This document shows, in pieces, positions 41,675 through 50,590 of a stretch of DNA of 64,000 nt. A program made the position numbers and the translations under genes. Source of the DNA: Propionibacteriaceae bacterium (GTDB lineage Bacteria; Actinomycetota; Actinomycetes; Propionibacteriales; Propionibacteriaceae); NCBI GenBank assembly GCA_905372155.1, contig CAJPNZ010000004.1, forward strand, positions 1-64,000, read 5' to 3'. A model generated the notes under the pieces. It searched no databases. It saw nothing but the letters and a program-made list of their open reading frames with translations, and was not told the origin of the DNA. Every line of letters begins with the position of its first letter. Position 1 is the first letter of the stretch.

Positions 41675-42895
41675 TCAGTGGGCTGCGGCGGCGACCGGAG
41701 TGGGCTGACCGATGGCGGCCACCAGCTCGGTGAACCAGGGCAGGGTGATGTCGAATGGCTTTCCGCCTTTGATGCGCTCGAAGGCGATCGCCGTCAGCTC
41801 GTCGTTGTTCTCCTCGTCCTGGCCGATGACGCCGGAGCGGCCCGCGAGGGCACAGTCGACGGCCAGGTCGGTGCACCGCTTGATGAGGGCCAGGTCCGCC
41901 TCGTTGGCGGCGGCCGACCGGGAGAAGTAACCCGACTTCTGGATCATGACCTTCTCGGCCCCCAGCTTCTCCGCGAACTTGTCCCCGAACCACTTCCCGG
42001 GGTTCACCTTGTCGAGTTTCACGTGACCGAAGGGGTCGCGCGGCACTTCCTCACCCGCCGCCTCCATCTCCGCGACGATGGCGTCCAGGCCCGCGCCCTC
42101 GGACAGGAAAATGGTGACGTTGCCAACCTCGTCCATCACCTTGTTGAGGCGCTCGGCCTCGGCGGTGATGTCGATGACCGCCTCGGGCACGTACACGGCG
42201 TGGACGTCCCACGCCTCGCGGGACAGGCCGATCCCGGGCAGCCATTCCTGCGCATCCAGCCACTTGCGGTACTCGGCGGCGGTGGCTGCGGTCAGCCAGC
42301 CGCAGTGGCGTCCCATGACCTCGTGCACGATGAGCATCCGGGAACCCGAATTGTGCTCGGCGACGATGTTCTTGGCGAAGATCGCTCCCTGCTCCGCGGC
42401 GGTCCAGGCGCCGAGCGACTGGCGGACCGGGATCACGTCATTGTCGATGGTCTTGGGCAGGCCGACCACGGTCAGCGGGTAGTCGTTGGTGGCGAGGAAG
42501 GCAGCCAGATCAGCGGCCGTGGTGTTGGTGTCGTCGCCACCGATGGTGTGGAGGACGTCCACGCCGTCCGCGACGAGACGGTCGGCGGCGACCTTGAGCG
42601 GATCGGCACCCTCGGCGACCAGCCCGCGCTTGACGAGGTCCTTGACGTTGGTGAGCTTGACACGGGAGTTGCCGACAGGAGAACCGCCGAACAGGTGCAG
42701 CAGGTGTGCCTTCTCCCGGACGGTCTCGTCGACGACGAAGTAGTCACCTTGCAGAAGACCTTGGTAACCATGCTTGTACGCGATGATCTCCACATCAGGA
42801 GCCACCTCGGTATACCGCTGGACGAGACCACCAATGGCCGAGGACAGGCATGGCGCAAAACCGCCGGCCGTGAGAATGGCTACCTTCTTGACCAT
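41675..42895 (-). CDS. pfp: Pyrophosphate-dependent 6-phosphofructokinase
   Basis: A 406-residue enzyme that phosphorylates fructose 6-phosphate with PPi, reversible and so usable in glycolysis and gluconeogenesis. TIGGDDTNTTAADLAAFL carries the second Asp that replaces the ATP-enzyme glycine and marks PPi use; LPKTIDNDVIP has the catalytic Asp, VHEVMGRHCGWL the sugar site. Length and sequence fit the classical Propionibacterium freudenreichii PPi-PFK. The ATG at 42895 is chosen because AAAGGA lies 6 bases upstream; the earlier ATG touches that signal. Confidence 0.93.
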   Translation of the reverse strand: MVKKVAILTAGGFAPCLSSAIGGLVQRYTEVAPDVEIIAYKHGYQGLLQGDYFVVDETVREKAHLLHLFGGSPVGNSRVKLTNVKDLVKRGLVAEGADPLKVAADRLVADGVDVLHTIGGDDTNTTAADLAAFLATNDYPLTVVGLPKTIDNDVIPVRQSLGAWTAAEQGAIFAKNIVAEHNSGSRMLIVHEVMGRHCGWLTAATAAEYRKWLDAQEWLPGIGLSREAWDVHAVYVPEAVIDITAEAERLNKVMDEVGNVTIFLSEGAGLDAIVAEMEAAGEEVPRDPFGHVKLDKVNPGKWFGDKFAEKLGAEKVMIQKSGYFSRSAAANEADLALIKRCTDLAVDCALAGRSGVIGQDEENNDELTAIAFERIKGGKPFDITLPWFTELVAAIGQPTPVAAAAH

Positions 42896-42989
42896 GAACA
42901 TTCCTTTCAGGATTGATTCTGGGACCTAGCCTAGCCGCCCGCACCCTTCGAGTGGCAGGATGGTTTGACAGTGATCCGGAAGGATGCAG

Positions 42990-43421
42990 ATGGTTCCCAA
43001 GGGGTCGGAGCGAGGAAGCTCCGTTGCGGTGGAGGCGGCGTTGGTGCTGCCCGTCGCGATGTTGCTCGTCGGTCTGGTGATCGTGATGGCCGGGCACGCC
43101 CTCGCGCAGCAGGCCGTTACCGCCGCCGCCACACGGGCGGCACGTGCGGCCTCGCTGGAACGGTCGCAGGCATCAGCGGAACGAGCGGCGCAGGACGCTG
43201 CTGTGACCGAGCTGGGCAACTCCCGCATCACCTGCACCGATGCACGAGTAGCCGTAGATGCCACGGGCTTGGCTGCTCCGGAAGGAACGACCGCCTCCGT
43301 GACGGTGCGGCTCACCTGCCGGGCGGTGTTTCCGGTTTCCATGCCGGGTTTCCCGGACAGCAGATCATTGACGGGGGAGGGAACATCGCCCGTCGACACC
43401 TACCGGAGCCGGAATGGCTAG
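42990..43421 (+). CDS. TadE-family pseudopilin-like protein (first of pair)
   Basis: A 143-residue protein with an N-terminal SSVAVEAALVLPVAMLLVGL, the TadE/TadG prepilin-like hydrophobic helix with conserved Glu, then an Ala-rich helix (AVTAAATRAARAASLERSQA) and a small soluble domain with two cysteines. Such minor pseudopilins belong to Tad/Flp secretion systems. No tadABC genes are in the window. The ATG at 42990 follows GGAAGG at a normal distance; the ATG two codons earlier overlaps it. Confidence 0.75.
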   Translation: MVPKGSERGSSVAVEAALVLPVAMLLVGLVIVMAGHALAQQAVTAAATRAARAASLERSQASAERAAQDAAVTELGNSRITCTDARVAVDATGLAAPEGTTASVTVRLTCRAVFPVSMPGFPDSRSLTGEGTSPVDTYRSRNG

Positions 43422-43794
43422 GTCCTCAGACCCCTGCCGGGACCAGCGGGGCCTGAGCGGCAGCGTCCAGGTTACCCTGCTGCTGCCGCTCGCGATGCTG
43501 GTGCTGCTGGCCGCGCTCCAGTGGTCATTGTTGTTGTGGGCGGAATCGACGGCCATGGCGGCCGCCCAGGACTCGGCCCGGGCCGCCGCCGTCCTGGGAG
43601 GCTCCATCGAGGACGGCCGGGAGGCCGGGAGACGGGCCATCTTCAACACGGCCATCAGCGATGTCACGGTGAAGGTTGACCGCGCATCCACACTCACCAT
43701 CGCCGTCGTCGAGGGAGCCGCCATACGGGTGCTTCCCTTGGTGAACGTCACCGTGCGCCAGGAGGCCAGGATTCCGACCGAACGAACCCGGTGA
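43414..43794 (+). CDS. TadE/TadG-like protein (second of pair)
   Basis: A 126-residue protein with the same layout as its upstream neighbour: GLSGSVQVTLLLPLAMLVLL hydrophobic helix, Ala-rich segment (STAMAAAQDSARAAAVLGGS) and a short beta-rich tail. It overlaps the first gene by 8 bases, so the two are probably made together as minor pseudopilins or secreted helical proteins. The usual Glu is replaced by Gln in the helix. Confidence 0.7.
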   Translation: MARSSDPCRDQRGLSGSVQVTLLLPLAMLVLLAALQWSLLLWAESTAMAAAQDSARAAAVLGGSIEDGREAGRRAIFNTAISDVTVKVDRASTLTIAVVEGAAIRVLPLVNVTVRQEARIPTERTR

Positions 43795-43883
43795 CGGGTG
43801 ACCCCTCTTCCCGCCGGATGAGGTTCCCGGGCAGCGAACCGGGTGGGGAGTCATCGCACGGTTCCCGGATTTGCCCGGCGAGT

Positions 43884-43889
43884 TAGGGT
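43884..43889 (+). promoter_or_regulatory. Putative -10 element of yciO, leaderless
   Basis: TAGGGT, then 6 bases, then the GTG of yciO. Confidence 0.4.
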
Positions 43890-43895
43890 GAATCC

Positions 43896-44516
43896 GTGGC
43901 CCAGTACTACGACGTGCATCCTGAGAACCCGCAGCCCCGCACCCTCAACCAGATGGTGCGGATCCTCGAGGAGGGTGGGTTGATCGCCTACCCCACCGAT
44001 TCCTGCTACGCGCTCGGTTGCGCCCTCGGCAACGGATCGGGAATCGAACGCATCCGGCGGATCCGGCAGCTGGGGGACAGGCACCATTTCACCCTGGTGA
44101 TCTCCGAGTTCGCCCAGCTCGGGGCCTTCGTGGAGATGGACAACTGGGTTTTCCGCGCGGTCAAGGCGGCAACCCCGGGGCCGTACACCTTCATCCTGAA
44201 GGCCACCCGCGAGGTGCCGAAGATGATGCAGCACCCGAGGAAACGCACGATCGGCGTGCGGATCCCTAATCACCGCACCACCCTCGCCCTCCTCGACGCG
44301 GTCGGTTCACCTCTGGTCAGCTCCACCCTGCTGCTTCCGGATCACCCCGAGCCGCTCGTGGAGGGGTGGACCATCAAGGAGCTGCTGGACCACGAACTGG
44401 ACGCGGTCCTGGACTCCGGTGACTGCGGGTTGACCCCGACGACCGTCGTGGATCTCAGCGGTGACGAACCGGAGGTCGTGCGGGTCGGGGCGGGCGATCC
44501 CAGCCCCTTCGAATGA
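43896..44516 (+). CDS. yciO: YciO-type YrdC/Sua5-domain protein
   Basis: A 206-residue single YrdC domain. LIAYPTDSCYALGC, RIRQLGDRHHFTLVISEF and TFILKATREVP follow the E. coli YciO sequence closely, and the C-terminal PTTVVDLSGDEPEVVRVGAG is conserved. YrdC/Sua5 enzymes make threonylcarbamoyl-AMP for the t6A tRNA modification; YciO is a paralogue whose role in that pathway is disputed. The GTG start has no ribosome-binding site. Confidence 0.87.
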   Translation: MAQYYDVHPENPQPRTLNQMVRILEEGGLIAYPTDSCYALGCALGNGSGIERIRRIRQLGDRHHFTLVISEFAQLGAFVEMDNWVFRAVKAATPGPYTFILKATREVPKMMQHPRKRTIGVRIPNHRTTLALLDAVGSPLVSSTLLLPDHPEPLVEGWTIKELLDHELDAVLDSGDCGLTPTTVVDLSGDEPEVVRVGAGDPSPFE

Positions 44517-45936
44517 TCAGCGACTGAAGGTGATCCGGCCGCCGAGCATCGTCATCAACACCTTTCCGGGACCCGCGGTGAGCACTAGGTCGGCGGGCTG
44601 CCCGACACCGAGCGTGGTCCGGGTGCTGGCCCGCAGGGCGGCCAGGGGAGTGAGCGCCTGGTCCGCCCGGTAGGGGCGGTGACAGGCCGCCTCGATGGCC
44701 TTCCAGGGGTCGAGGGCGGACACGGGCGCGTCGGAGCCGAAGGCCAGTCTCGCCCCCGCGCGCAGCAGGTCGAGCATCGGGTAGGCGCGGCCCTTCGCTT
44801 CGGGCCAGACCCGGTCGACCACCCCGACGTCCTCCAGCTGGTGCGCGGGCTGGATGCTTGCGATCAGTTTCAACCGCGCGAATCGCGGCAGATCGGCGGG
44901 AGCGACGCACTGCGCGTGCTCGACGGACCCACGCGTACCCGAGATCTCGAAGGCGTCCAGGACGTCGTGGCAGGCGGCGTCGCCGATGGCGTGAACCGCA
45001 GCCCGGAGCCGGGCCTCGCGGGCACGCCCCAGCAACGCGAGCAACTCGGAACGGGTGTGGTTGGGTTTGCCGTTCGGATACCCCGGCAGGGGATTCGGGT
45101 AAGGCGCGATGCAGTGGGCGGTGCGGCTGCCCATCGAGCCGTCGGCGATTATCTTGAGCGGGCCGACCCTCAGGTTCTCGGCCAGTTCGTCGCCGGTTTC
45201 AGCTCCCATGGCGATCAGATCGTCGAGCCGCTCGGGGTAGGTGGCGGCCTCCACCCGCAGCCCGATGGACCGGGACGCCGCGCGCCGCTGCCAGGCTTCC
45301 ACGGCCCAGCCGGAGGAGAAATCCACGATGCCCACGAGCCCCCGGGAGGCGGCTTCCAGCTCGGCCGCCTGCACGGCGTGTTCCACCAGGTCGAGATACT
45401 GCGACATGATGTGACGGATGCCTGCGAAGGCCTCCTCCTCCACGAGGAATCCCGTCGGATGCCCGGCCGCCCCGGCCTGGTCGAGGGCCGGGGTGTTGCA
45501 CCAGAGGCTGTGGAGATCGCGGGACATCAACGCGACCGGGACGGTGGTGATCGCATCCAGGTCGGCGGCGGTCGGGGGAGTGGGCCACGTTGCCGAACGG
45601 AAACCGTAGCCGACCAGCCTCGGCGGCCGGTGTCGCAGGTGATCCTCGACGGCCGCGAGAATCTCCGATTTCGTGGCCTTGTGGGAGAAAGCGGGTGCAC
45701 TGGCTGATCAGCGCCGCCAAGGAGAAATGGGTGTGGTTGTCCCACAGGCCGGGCATGAGGTTCGCGCCGTCGGCGTCGAAGTCGCCGTCGCCGACACCCC
45801 GGGTGGGTTCAATGGCGGTGATCGTGCCGTTCGTCACGGTGACGTCCAGCGGCTCGCTGTACCTGCCGAGCCCGAGTCCCGGTATGGGCCGGGCCCGGGT
45901 GATGCGAAAGCTCTCCACGAGTCGGAATTCTGCCAC
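44517..45936 (-). pseudogene. Amidohydrolase (YtcJ-like) disrupted by a frameshift
   Basis: Two frames on the minus strand together make one metal-dependent amidohydrolase of about 470 residues. The first (from GTG 45936) encodes the N-terminal beta-sandwich and MPGLWDNHTHFSLAALISQC with the HxH metal site. It loses homology at 45683-45690, where removing one base of the AAA or GGG run (read on the plus strand) restores HKATKSEILAAVEDHLRH and continues into MSRDLHSLWCN, VHAIGDAACHDVLDAFE and FGSDAPVSALDPW. The second frame ends at 44517 with QPADLVLTAGP. All later motifs are intact, so the lesion is recent or a sequencing error in a homopolymer. It ends next to yciO, convergently. Confidence 0.8.
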
Positions 45937-45961
45937 GGACGGTCCCTGGGCGGCGTGGTCC

Positions 45962-45967
45962 TAGACT
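45962..45967 (+). promoter_or_regulatory. Putative -10 element of yggS, leaderless
   Basis: TAGACT followed after 7 bases by the GTG of yggS; the divergent amidohydrolase starts at 45936. Confidence 0.45.
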
Positions 45968-45974
45968 TGGGCGG

Positions 45975-46694
45975 GTGACCAGCATTGCCGCCAACCTGCA
46001 GAAGATCGAACAGCAAATCGCAACCGCGGCTGCGAGAGCGGGACGCGACAGCAGCGAGATCCGGCTGCTCCCCGTCTCCAAGACCAAACCCCCGGAGGCC
46101 GTCCTCGAGGCCCACGCCGCCGGGTACCGGAGGTTCGGGGAGAACAAGGTGCAGGAGGCCCAGAACAAATGGGAGGCCCTGCGGGAGGTGGCCGACATCG
46201 AGTGGGCCGTGATCGGGCACCTGCAATCCAACAAGGCCAAGTACGTCGCCCGGTTCGCGACGGAGTTCCAGGCCCTCGACTCCCTGAAGGTCGCTTCGGA
46301 GCTGGATCGCCGGCTGCAACAGGAAGGCCGCCGGCTCGAGGTCCTGGTGCAGGTGAACAGTTCAGACGAGGACCAGAAGTTCGGTCTGCCGCCGCAGGAA
46401 GTGGTGACCTTCGCCAAACAACTCGACGCCTTCGACGCACTGGATGTCCGGGGGCTGATGACCCTGGCGCTGTTCACCGACGACGCTGAGCGCATCGCGC
46501 GGTGCTTCAAGGTGATGCGCCAGGTGCAGCAGGAACTGAGGGACGCCACAGGAAAGGGCTGGGACGAACTGTCCATGGGCATGTCCGGTGACTTCGAACT
46601 AGCAATCGAGTACGGGGCCACCTGCGTTCGTGTCGGCCAGGCCATCTTCGGCAATCGCCTGGACCCCAATGCCTACTGGCCGGGAATCAAATAA
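45975..46694 (+). CDS. yggS: YggS-family PLP homeostasis protein
   Basis: A 239-residue fold-type III PLP-binding protein. The lysine that binds PLP is Lys36 in LLPVSKTKPPEAV; RFGENKVQEAQNKWEAL, WAVIGHLQSNKAKYVAR and SMGMSGDFELAIEYGATCVR are the other family blocks. YggS/PLPBP regulates the free PLP pool and amino-acid metabolism and has no known catalytic activity. It commonly lies beside sepF and ftsZ in actinobacteria; here it does not. Confidence 0.93.
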   Translation: MTSIAANLQKIEQQIATAAARAGRDSSEIRLLPVSKTKPPEAVLEAHAAGYRRFGENKVQEAQNKWEALREVADIEWAVIGHLQSNKAKYVARFATEFQALDSLKVASELDRRLQQEGRRLEVLVQVNSSDEDQKFGLPPQEVVTFAKQLDAFDALDVRGLMTLALFTDDAERIARCFKVMRQVQQELRDATGKGWDELSMGMSGDFELAIEYGATCVRVGQAIFGNRLDPNAYWPGIK

Positions 46695-46795
46695 CAATTC
46701 CCGGATCCTTTCACCCCTTGAAACTCTTCAAACGGTACGGAAACCCTTTCCGCCGGACACCATTCCTTGATCGGCGGTCCCACCGGCCCGCGCGC

Positions 46796-49057
46796 TCAGG
46801 GAACAGAGGGGGTTGTGCGGATTTCGGCGAGCAGTTCCGTCAGCTGATCGAAGGTCAGGGTGTCCTCGAACATCAGCGGAAGCTTGCACACCGGCAGGTC
46901 CAACAGGAAGAACTCCGATTCCTTCCCGAAGGAGGCCAGGAAGGGTTCCAGTTTCTCCCAAGCTTCGGGATGCCGTCTCCATTCGGTGACGGTGGACCAT
47001 TCCGTCAGCGGCAGGTGCTGTGGGGGAGCGGGCAGGTCCGCATCAACGCCCAGCTTGATGTCCTCCGCGGATGCCCCGATCTCGACGCGGATCCTTCCCG
47101 GTTCCACGCTCCAGGAGTGGGTCTTCACATCCCAGAAGGACAGGTCGCGGCGAGTCACCCGGATCTCGACGCGGGCGTTTTCCCCCGGCCCCAGTTCCAG
47201 GTGCTGGAAACCTCGTAGTTCCCGGGGAGGGCGGCCCACCGAGGAGACCGGATACCCGATATAGAGCTGGGGGACTGCGACACCGCTTCGGCCGCCGGTG
47301 TTGGTGACGGTGAATGAAACGGTGAGAACCACCTCGCCCAACGCCGTTTCGGGGGTGATCTCGGTCACTTCCGCCTGCAGATCGCTGAACTCGAAGGTGG
47401 TGTAGGTCAGACCGTGTCCGAAGGGGTAACTCGGTTGGTTCCCGAGTTTCTGGAGTCCGCGGTATCCGACGAAAATCCCCTCCCCGTAGCGCACCTCACC
47501 TGCTTCACCCGGGAAATTGAGTTGTGCGGGGTGCTGTTCCAGCCTCTCGGGGATGGTTTCCGCCAGTCTGCCGCTGGGGGAGTCCTCGCCGGTGACCAGC
47601 CGCGCCACGGCCTCACCCCCGCCCTGGCCTGGCAGCCAAAGCTCCATGATCGCGTCCGCGTCGTCCTGCCAGGAGGCGGTCTCGACGGCCGCGCCGTTCG
47701 AGAGCAGGACGATCACCCCGTCGGCCACCCGGCGCACTGCGCGCAGCAGGTCCACATGTTCGGCGGGCAGCGAGATGTGTTGACGGTCGTATCCCTCCGA
47801 CTCGTCCGCGGCGGGCAGGCCGAGGAACAGCAGGACCGTGCGGCCTGCGGCGGCCTCCTGTGCTCGTCTGAGCAGTTCCCCGGCGGGGAAGGCCGCCGTA
47901 GGGGAGTCGGGCAGCGGATACCCGGGCTCGAACGGCAAACCGGGGTGCCTGCGCCGCAGGGCGTCGAGAGCATTGTCCAGGCGGGTCGGGTTCACCTGCG
48001 ACGATCCGGCCCCCTGATACCTGGGGGTGCGGGCCATCTCCCCGATGACCACGACGTCACCGAGCCCGGGCAGGGGGAGGGCCGCCCCCTCGTTCTTCAG
48101 CAGCACGGCGCTTCGCGATGCGGCCTCACGGGCCAGTTCGTGGTGGGCCCCGAGATCGAGGTGTTCCTCGGGTGTCTCCCGGTAGTGCCGGGAGACCAGC
48201 CGCAGCACGCGCGCTACGGCCCGGTCCAGGTCGGATTCGTCCAGGACGCCTGTCCGGACGGCCTCGGCGACGATCCGGTCGTTCCAGCCGCGCGAAGACG
48301 GCATTTCCAGGTCCAGCCCGGCGGCGACCCCGGCGACACGGTCGTGAACCGCTCCCCAGTCGGTCATCACCAGGCCGTCGAAACCCCATTCCTCGCGCAG
48401 CACCTCGGTCAGGAGCCAGTGGTTCTCGGACGAGTAGACGTCGTTGATCCGGTTGTACGAGCACATCAACGTCGCCGGACGCGCTCGTTCGATTATTCGT
48501 TCGAATATGCTGAGGTAAATTTCCCTCAGGGTGCGTTCGTCGATCCGCGCGTTTGTGCGCATTCGATCGGTTTCCTGGTTGTTGGCGGCGAAATGCTTCA
48601 CGGAGGTCCCGACCCCTCCGGACTGGATGCCCGCGGCCAGGGCTGCGGCCAGTTCTCCCGCCAGCAGGGGGTCCTCCGAGAAGTACTCGAAGTTCCGCCC
48701 GCACAGCGGGGAGCGTTTCAGGTTCACGCCCGGACCCAGGATCACGCCGACGCCCTGCGCCTTCGCCTCCTCGGCCAACGCCCGGCCGATCTCGGTGAGC
48801 AGCGCCACGTCCCAGGTGGACGCGAGCGCCGCGGCCGTGGGGAAACAAGTGGCCGGCACCGATTCCTCCAGGCCCATATCGTCGGCGCCCTCGGCCTGTT
48901 TGCGCAGCCCGTGGGGGCCGTCGGAGACCATCAGGGCGGGAATCCCGAGTCGCTCGACCGGTTGGGTGTGCCAGAAATCGCTGCCGGAGAGCAGCGAACA
49001 CTTTTCCTCGAGGGTGAGCTGAGCAAGAAGCTCGGGGATCTGCTCTTCGGTGAACAC
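46796..49057 (-). CDS. Glycoside hydrolase family 3 beta-glycosidase
   Basis: A 753-residue GH3 enzyme without a signal peptide. The barrel domain begins FTEEQIPELLAQLTLEEKCS, has VSDGPHGLRKQ, SVKHFAANNQETDRMRTNAR and the nucleophile Asp in GLVMTDWGAVHD; the second domain and a C-terminal fibronectin III-like domain (FSVTNTGGRSGVAVPQLYIG) follow. This three-domain set is typical of intracellular beta-glucosidases that hydrolyse cellobiose or related glycosides; specificity could be beta-xylosidase. The GTG at 49057 follows TTGGAGTC; an upstream extension lacks any homologous sequence. It ends 101 bp from convergent yggS; that gap shows no strong hairpin. Confidence 0.87.
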   Translation of the reverse strand: MFTEEQIPELLAQLTLEEKCSLLSGSDFWHTQPVERLGIPALMVSDGPHGLRKQAEGADDMGLEESVPATCFPTAAALASTWDVALLTEIGRALAEEAKAQGVGVILGPGVNLKRSPLCGRNFEYFSEDPLLAGELAAALAAGIQSGGVGTSVKHFAANNQETDRMRTNARIDERTLREIYLSIFERIIERARPATLMCSYNRINDVYSSENHWLLTEVLREEWGFDGLVMTDWGAVHDRVAGVAAGLDLEMPSSRGWNDRIVAEAVRTGVLDESDLDRAVARVLRLVSRHYRETPEEHLDLGAHHELAREAASRSAVLLKNEGAALPLPGLGDVVVIGEMARTPRYQGAGSSQVNPTRLDNALDALRRRHPGLPFEPGYPLPDSPTAAFPAGELLRRAQEAAAGRTVLLFLGLPAADESEGYDRQHISLPAEHVDLLRAVRRVADGVIVLLSNGAAVETASWQDDADAIMELWLPGQGGGEAVARLVTGEDSPSGRLAETIPERLEQHPAQLNFPGEAGEVRYGEGIFVGYRGLQKLGNQPSYPFGHGLTYTTFEFSDLQAEVTEITPETALGEVVLTVSFTVTNTGGRSGVAVPQLYIGYPVSSVGRPPRELRGFQHLELGPGENARVEIRVTRRDLSFWDVKTHSWSVEPGRIRVEIGASAEDIKLGVDADLPAPPQHLPLTEWSTVTEWRRHPEAWEKLEPFLASFGKESEFFLLDLPVCKLPLMFEDTLTFDQLTELLAEIRTTPSVP

Positions 49058-49168
49058 AGCGACTCCAATCCCGATCGGTACGGCCCAGAATATGGGATGG
49101 CGTGGTTGAACGGGTGGAGGAGGGGCGGGGCCTCGCGGTGTCCAGCCCAGGGGCCTCTGAACCGTTCT

Positions 49169-49207
49169 TATAATTACATAATGTTCCTTATCGGACATTC
49201 GGACATT
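49169..49207. promoter_or_regulatory. AT-rich control region with tandem CGGACATT repeat
   Basis: In the 252-bp gap between the divergent GH3 and Eis-like genes, TATAAT (49169-49174) lies in an island of A+T, and CGGACATT is repeated in perfect tandem at 49192-49207. The island is the likely GH3 promoter region and the tandem repeat could be a regulator site. The rest of the gap shows nothing clear. Confidence 0.4.
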
Positions 49208-49297
49208 TGGGCCGGTGGGAAGAAAATGCTGAACCTCACGCGCGCCAACCGGTCTTCCCGCGGTGTTTCTGTCCTCGTCCCCGATGGCCGGGCCTCA

Positions 49298-49303
49298 TAG
49301 ACT
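49298..49303 (+). promoter_or_regulatory. Putative -10 element of the eis-like gene, leaderless
   Basis: TAGACT, then 6 bases, then GTG at 49310. Two other start codons flank it in frame (GTG 49307 and ATG 49313). Confidence 0.4.
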
Positions 49304-49309
49304 GTCGTG

Positions 49310-50590
49310 GTGATGGAACCCTACGAGCTCGAGCTCCTGCCGCTCGACACCCCGGACGACGATCCTCGCTGGGCCGCGTACCTGGATCTGTTCGCGATGG
49401 TCTTCCTCGAGGGCCGCGCCTCCGATGACGGCCTGGCCGCTTTCCGCAGGCACCGGCGCGCCGATGGCGCGACCCTCGGCATGGTCACCACGGAAGGGTC
49501 CGGGCTCGAGGGACGTCAGGTGGTCGCCGGGCTGGCCTGGGCGCCCATCCGGGTGAACGCCGGCGGGAACGTCGTCCCGGTCATGGCCATCAACACCGTC
49601 GCGGTCCGTCCCACCCACCGCCGCCGTGGCCTGATGCGGCTGATGATGGACCACCACCTCCGGTGTGCCAGGGCCGAGGGATTCACACTGGCCGCGTTGA
49701 GCGCCAGCGAGGCCACGATCTACGGCCGCTTCGGATTCGGGGTCGCCACTCGGCACGTCGACTGGGAGATTGACACCCGGCGTTTCGCCATCCGCCCGGA
49801 TGTGGCGGTTGCCCCGGGTTCACTGGAGCTCGTCAATCCCCCACTCGACGAGAATATATTCGAACACCTGTCCATCTCCCATCAGTTGGCCCATCGCGGT
49901 GCGTTCAGTCCCCTGGGCATGCATCTCGCCAAGGCGGACGGCACCTGGGACTTCGACGAGCAGGGGCCGTCCAGGAAATTGCGGTATCTGCTCCACTTCG
50001 ACGCCTCCGGCGCCCCGGACGGATTCGCGGAGTTCAAGCACGGTGGTTTCGAGAGCAAACAAAGCGAATCCCCCGCACCCACCGCGATCCTGTCGGTGTG
50101 CTCCCCCAGCCCCGAGATCGATCGTGCGCTGTGGCAGGGCCTGGCCAGTTTCGACCTGGTCGAGAAGCTCACCTACGAATCAGCCGTCCCGGACGATCCC
50201 CTGCCCGGCTCACTCGTCGATCCCTGGGCCATCAAGCAGAACGTCATCCGCGACGGCATCTGGTTACGGATCCTGGATCTGGAGAGGGCGGTTGCGGATC
50301 GCGGTTTCGAGTCGGACGGCCAAGTGGTCCTCAAGGTCGCGGATTCGTTGGGGTTCTGCGAGGGAACCTGGTGCATCACTGTGCGAGAGGGCCGGGGGGA
50401 GGCTGCGAGAACCCCCCTCTCCCCCGCCGTTGAGCTCGGTGTGGACAGCCTGGCCCGGCTCTGGTTCGGCGATGTGACGGCCGCGCAGCTGGCCCGTTCC
50501 GGCACCATCCACGGCTCCCCGGGTTCCGTCCAAGAGCTCTCCCGGCTGTTCGCGACCGCTTTTGGCCCCGTCAACCTGAACGACTTCTGA
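49310..50590 (+). CDS. eis: Eis-like GNAT acetyltransferase
   Basis: A 426-residue protein with the tripartite Eis layout: an N-terminal GNAT domain with the acetyl-CoA loop VRPTHRRRGLMRLMM, a second GNAT-like domain (residues ~150-290), and a C-terminal SCP2-like domain that ends LFATAFGPVNLNDF, the carboxylate used as general base in Eis proteins. YGRFGFGVATRHVDWEID is a family block. Eis enzymes acetylate many amines, including aminoglycosides and peptides; the native substrate is unknown. The adjacent stop of the regulator remnant lies 1 base away. Confidence 0.85.
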   Translation: MMEPYELELLPLDTPDDDPRWAAYLDLFAMVFLEGRASDDGLAAFRRHRRADGATLGMVTTEGSGLEGRQVVAGLAWAPIRVNAGGNVVPVMAINTVAVRPTHRRRGLMRLMMDHHLRCARAEGFTLAALSASEATIYGRFGFGVATRHVDWEIDTRRFAIRPDVAVAPGSLELVNPPLDENIFEHLSISHQLAHRGAFSPLGMHLAKADGTWDFDEQGPSRKLRYLLHFDASGAPDGFAEFKHGGFESKQSESPAPTAILSVCSPSPEIDRALWQGLASFDLVEKLTYESAVPDDPLPGSLVDPWAIKQNVIRDGIWLRILDLERAVADRGFESDGQVVLKVADSLGFCEGTWCITVREGRGEAARTPLSPAVELGVDSLARLWFGDVTAAQLARSGTIHGSPGSVQELSRLFATAFGPVNLNDF

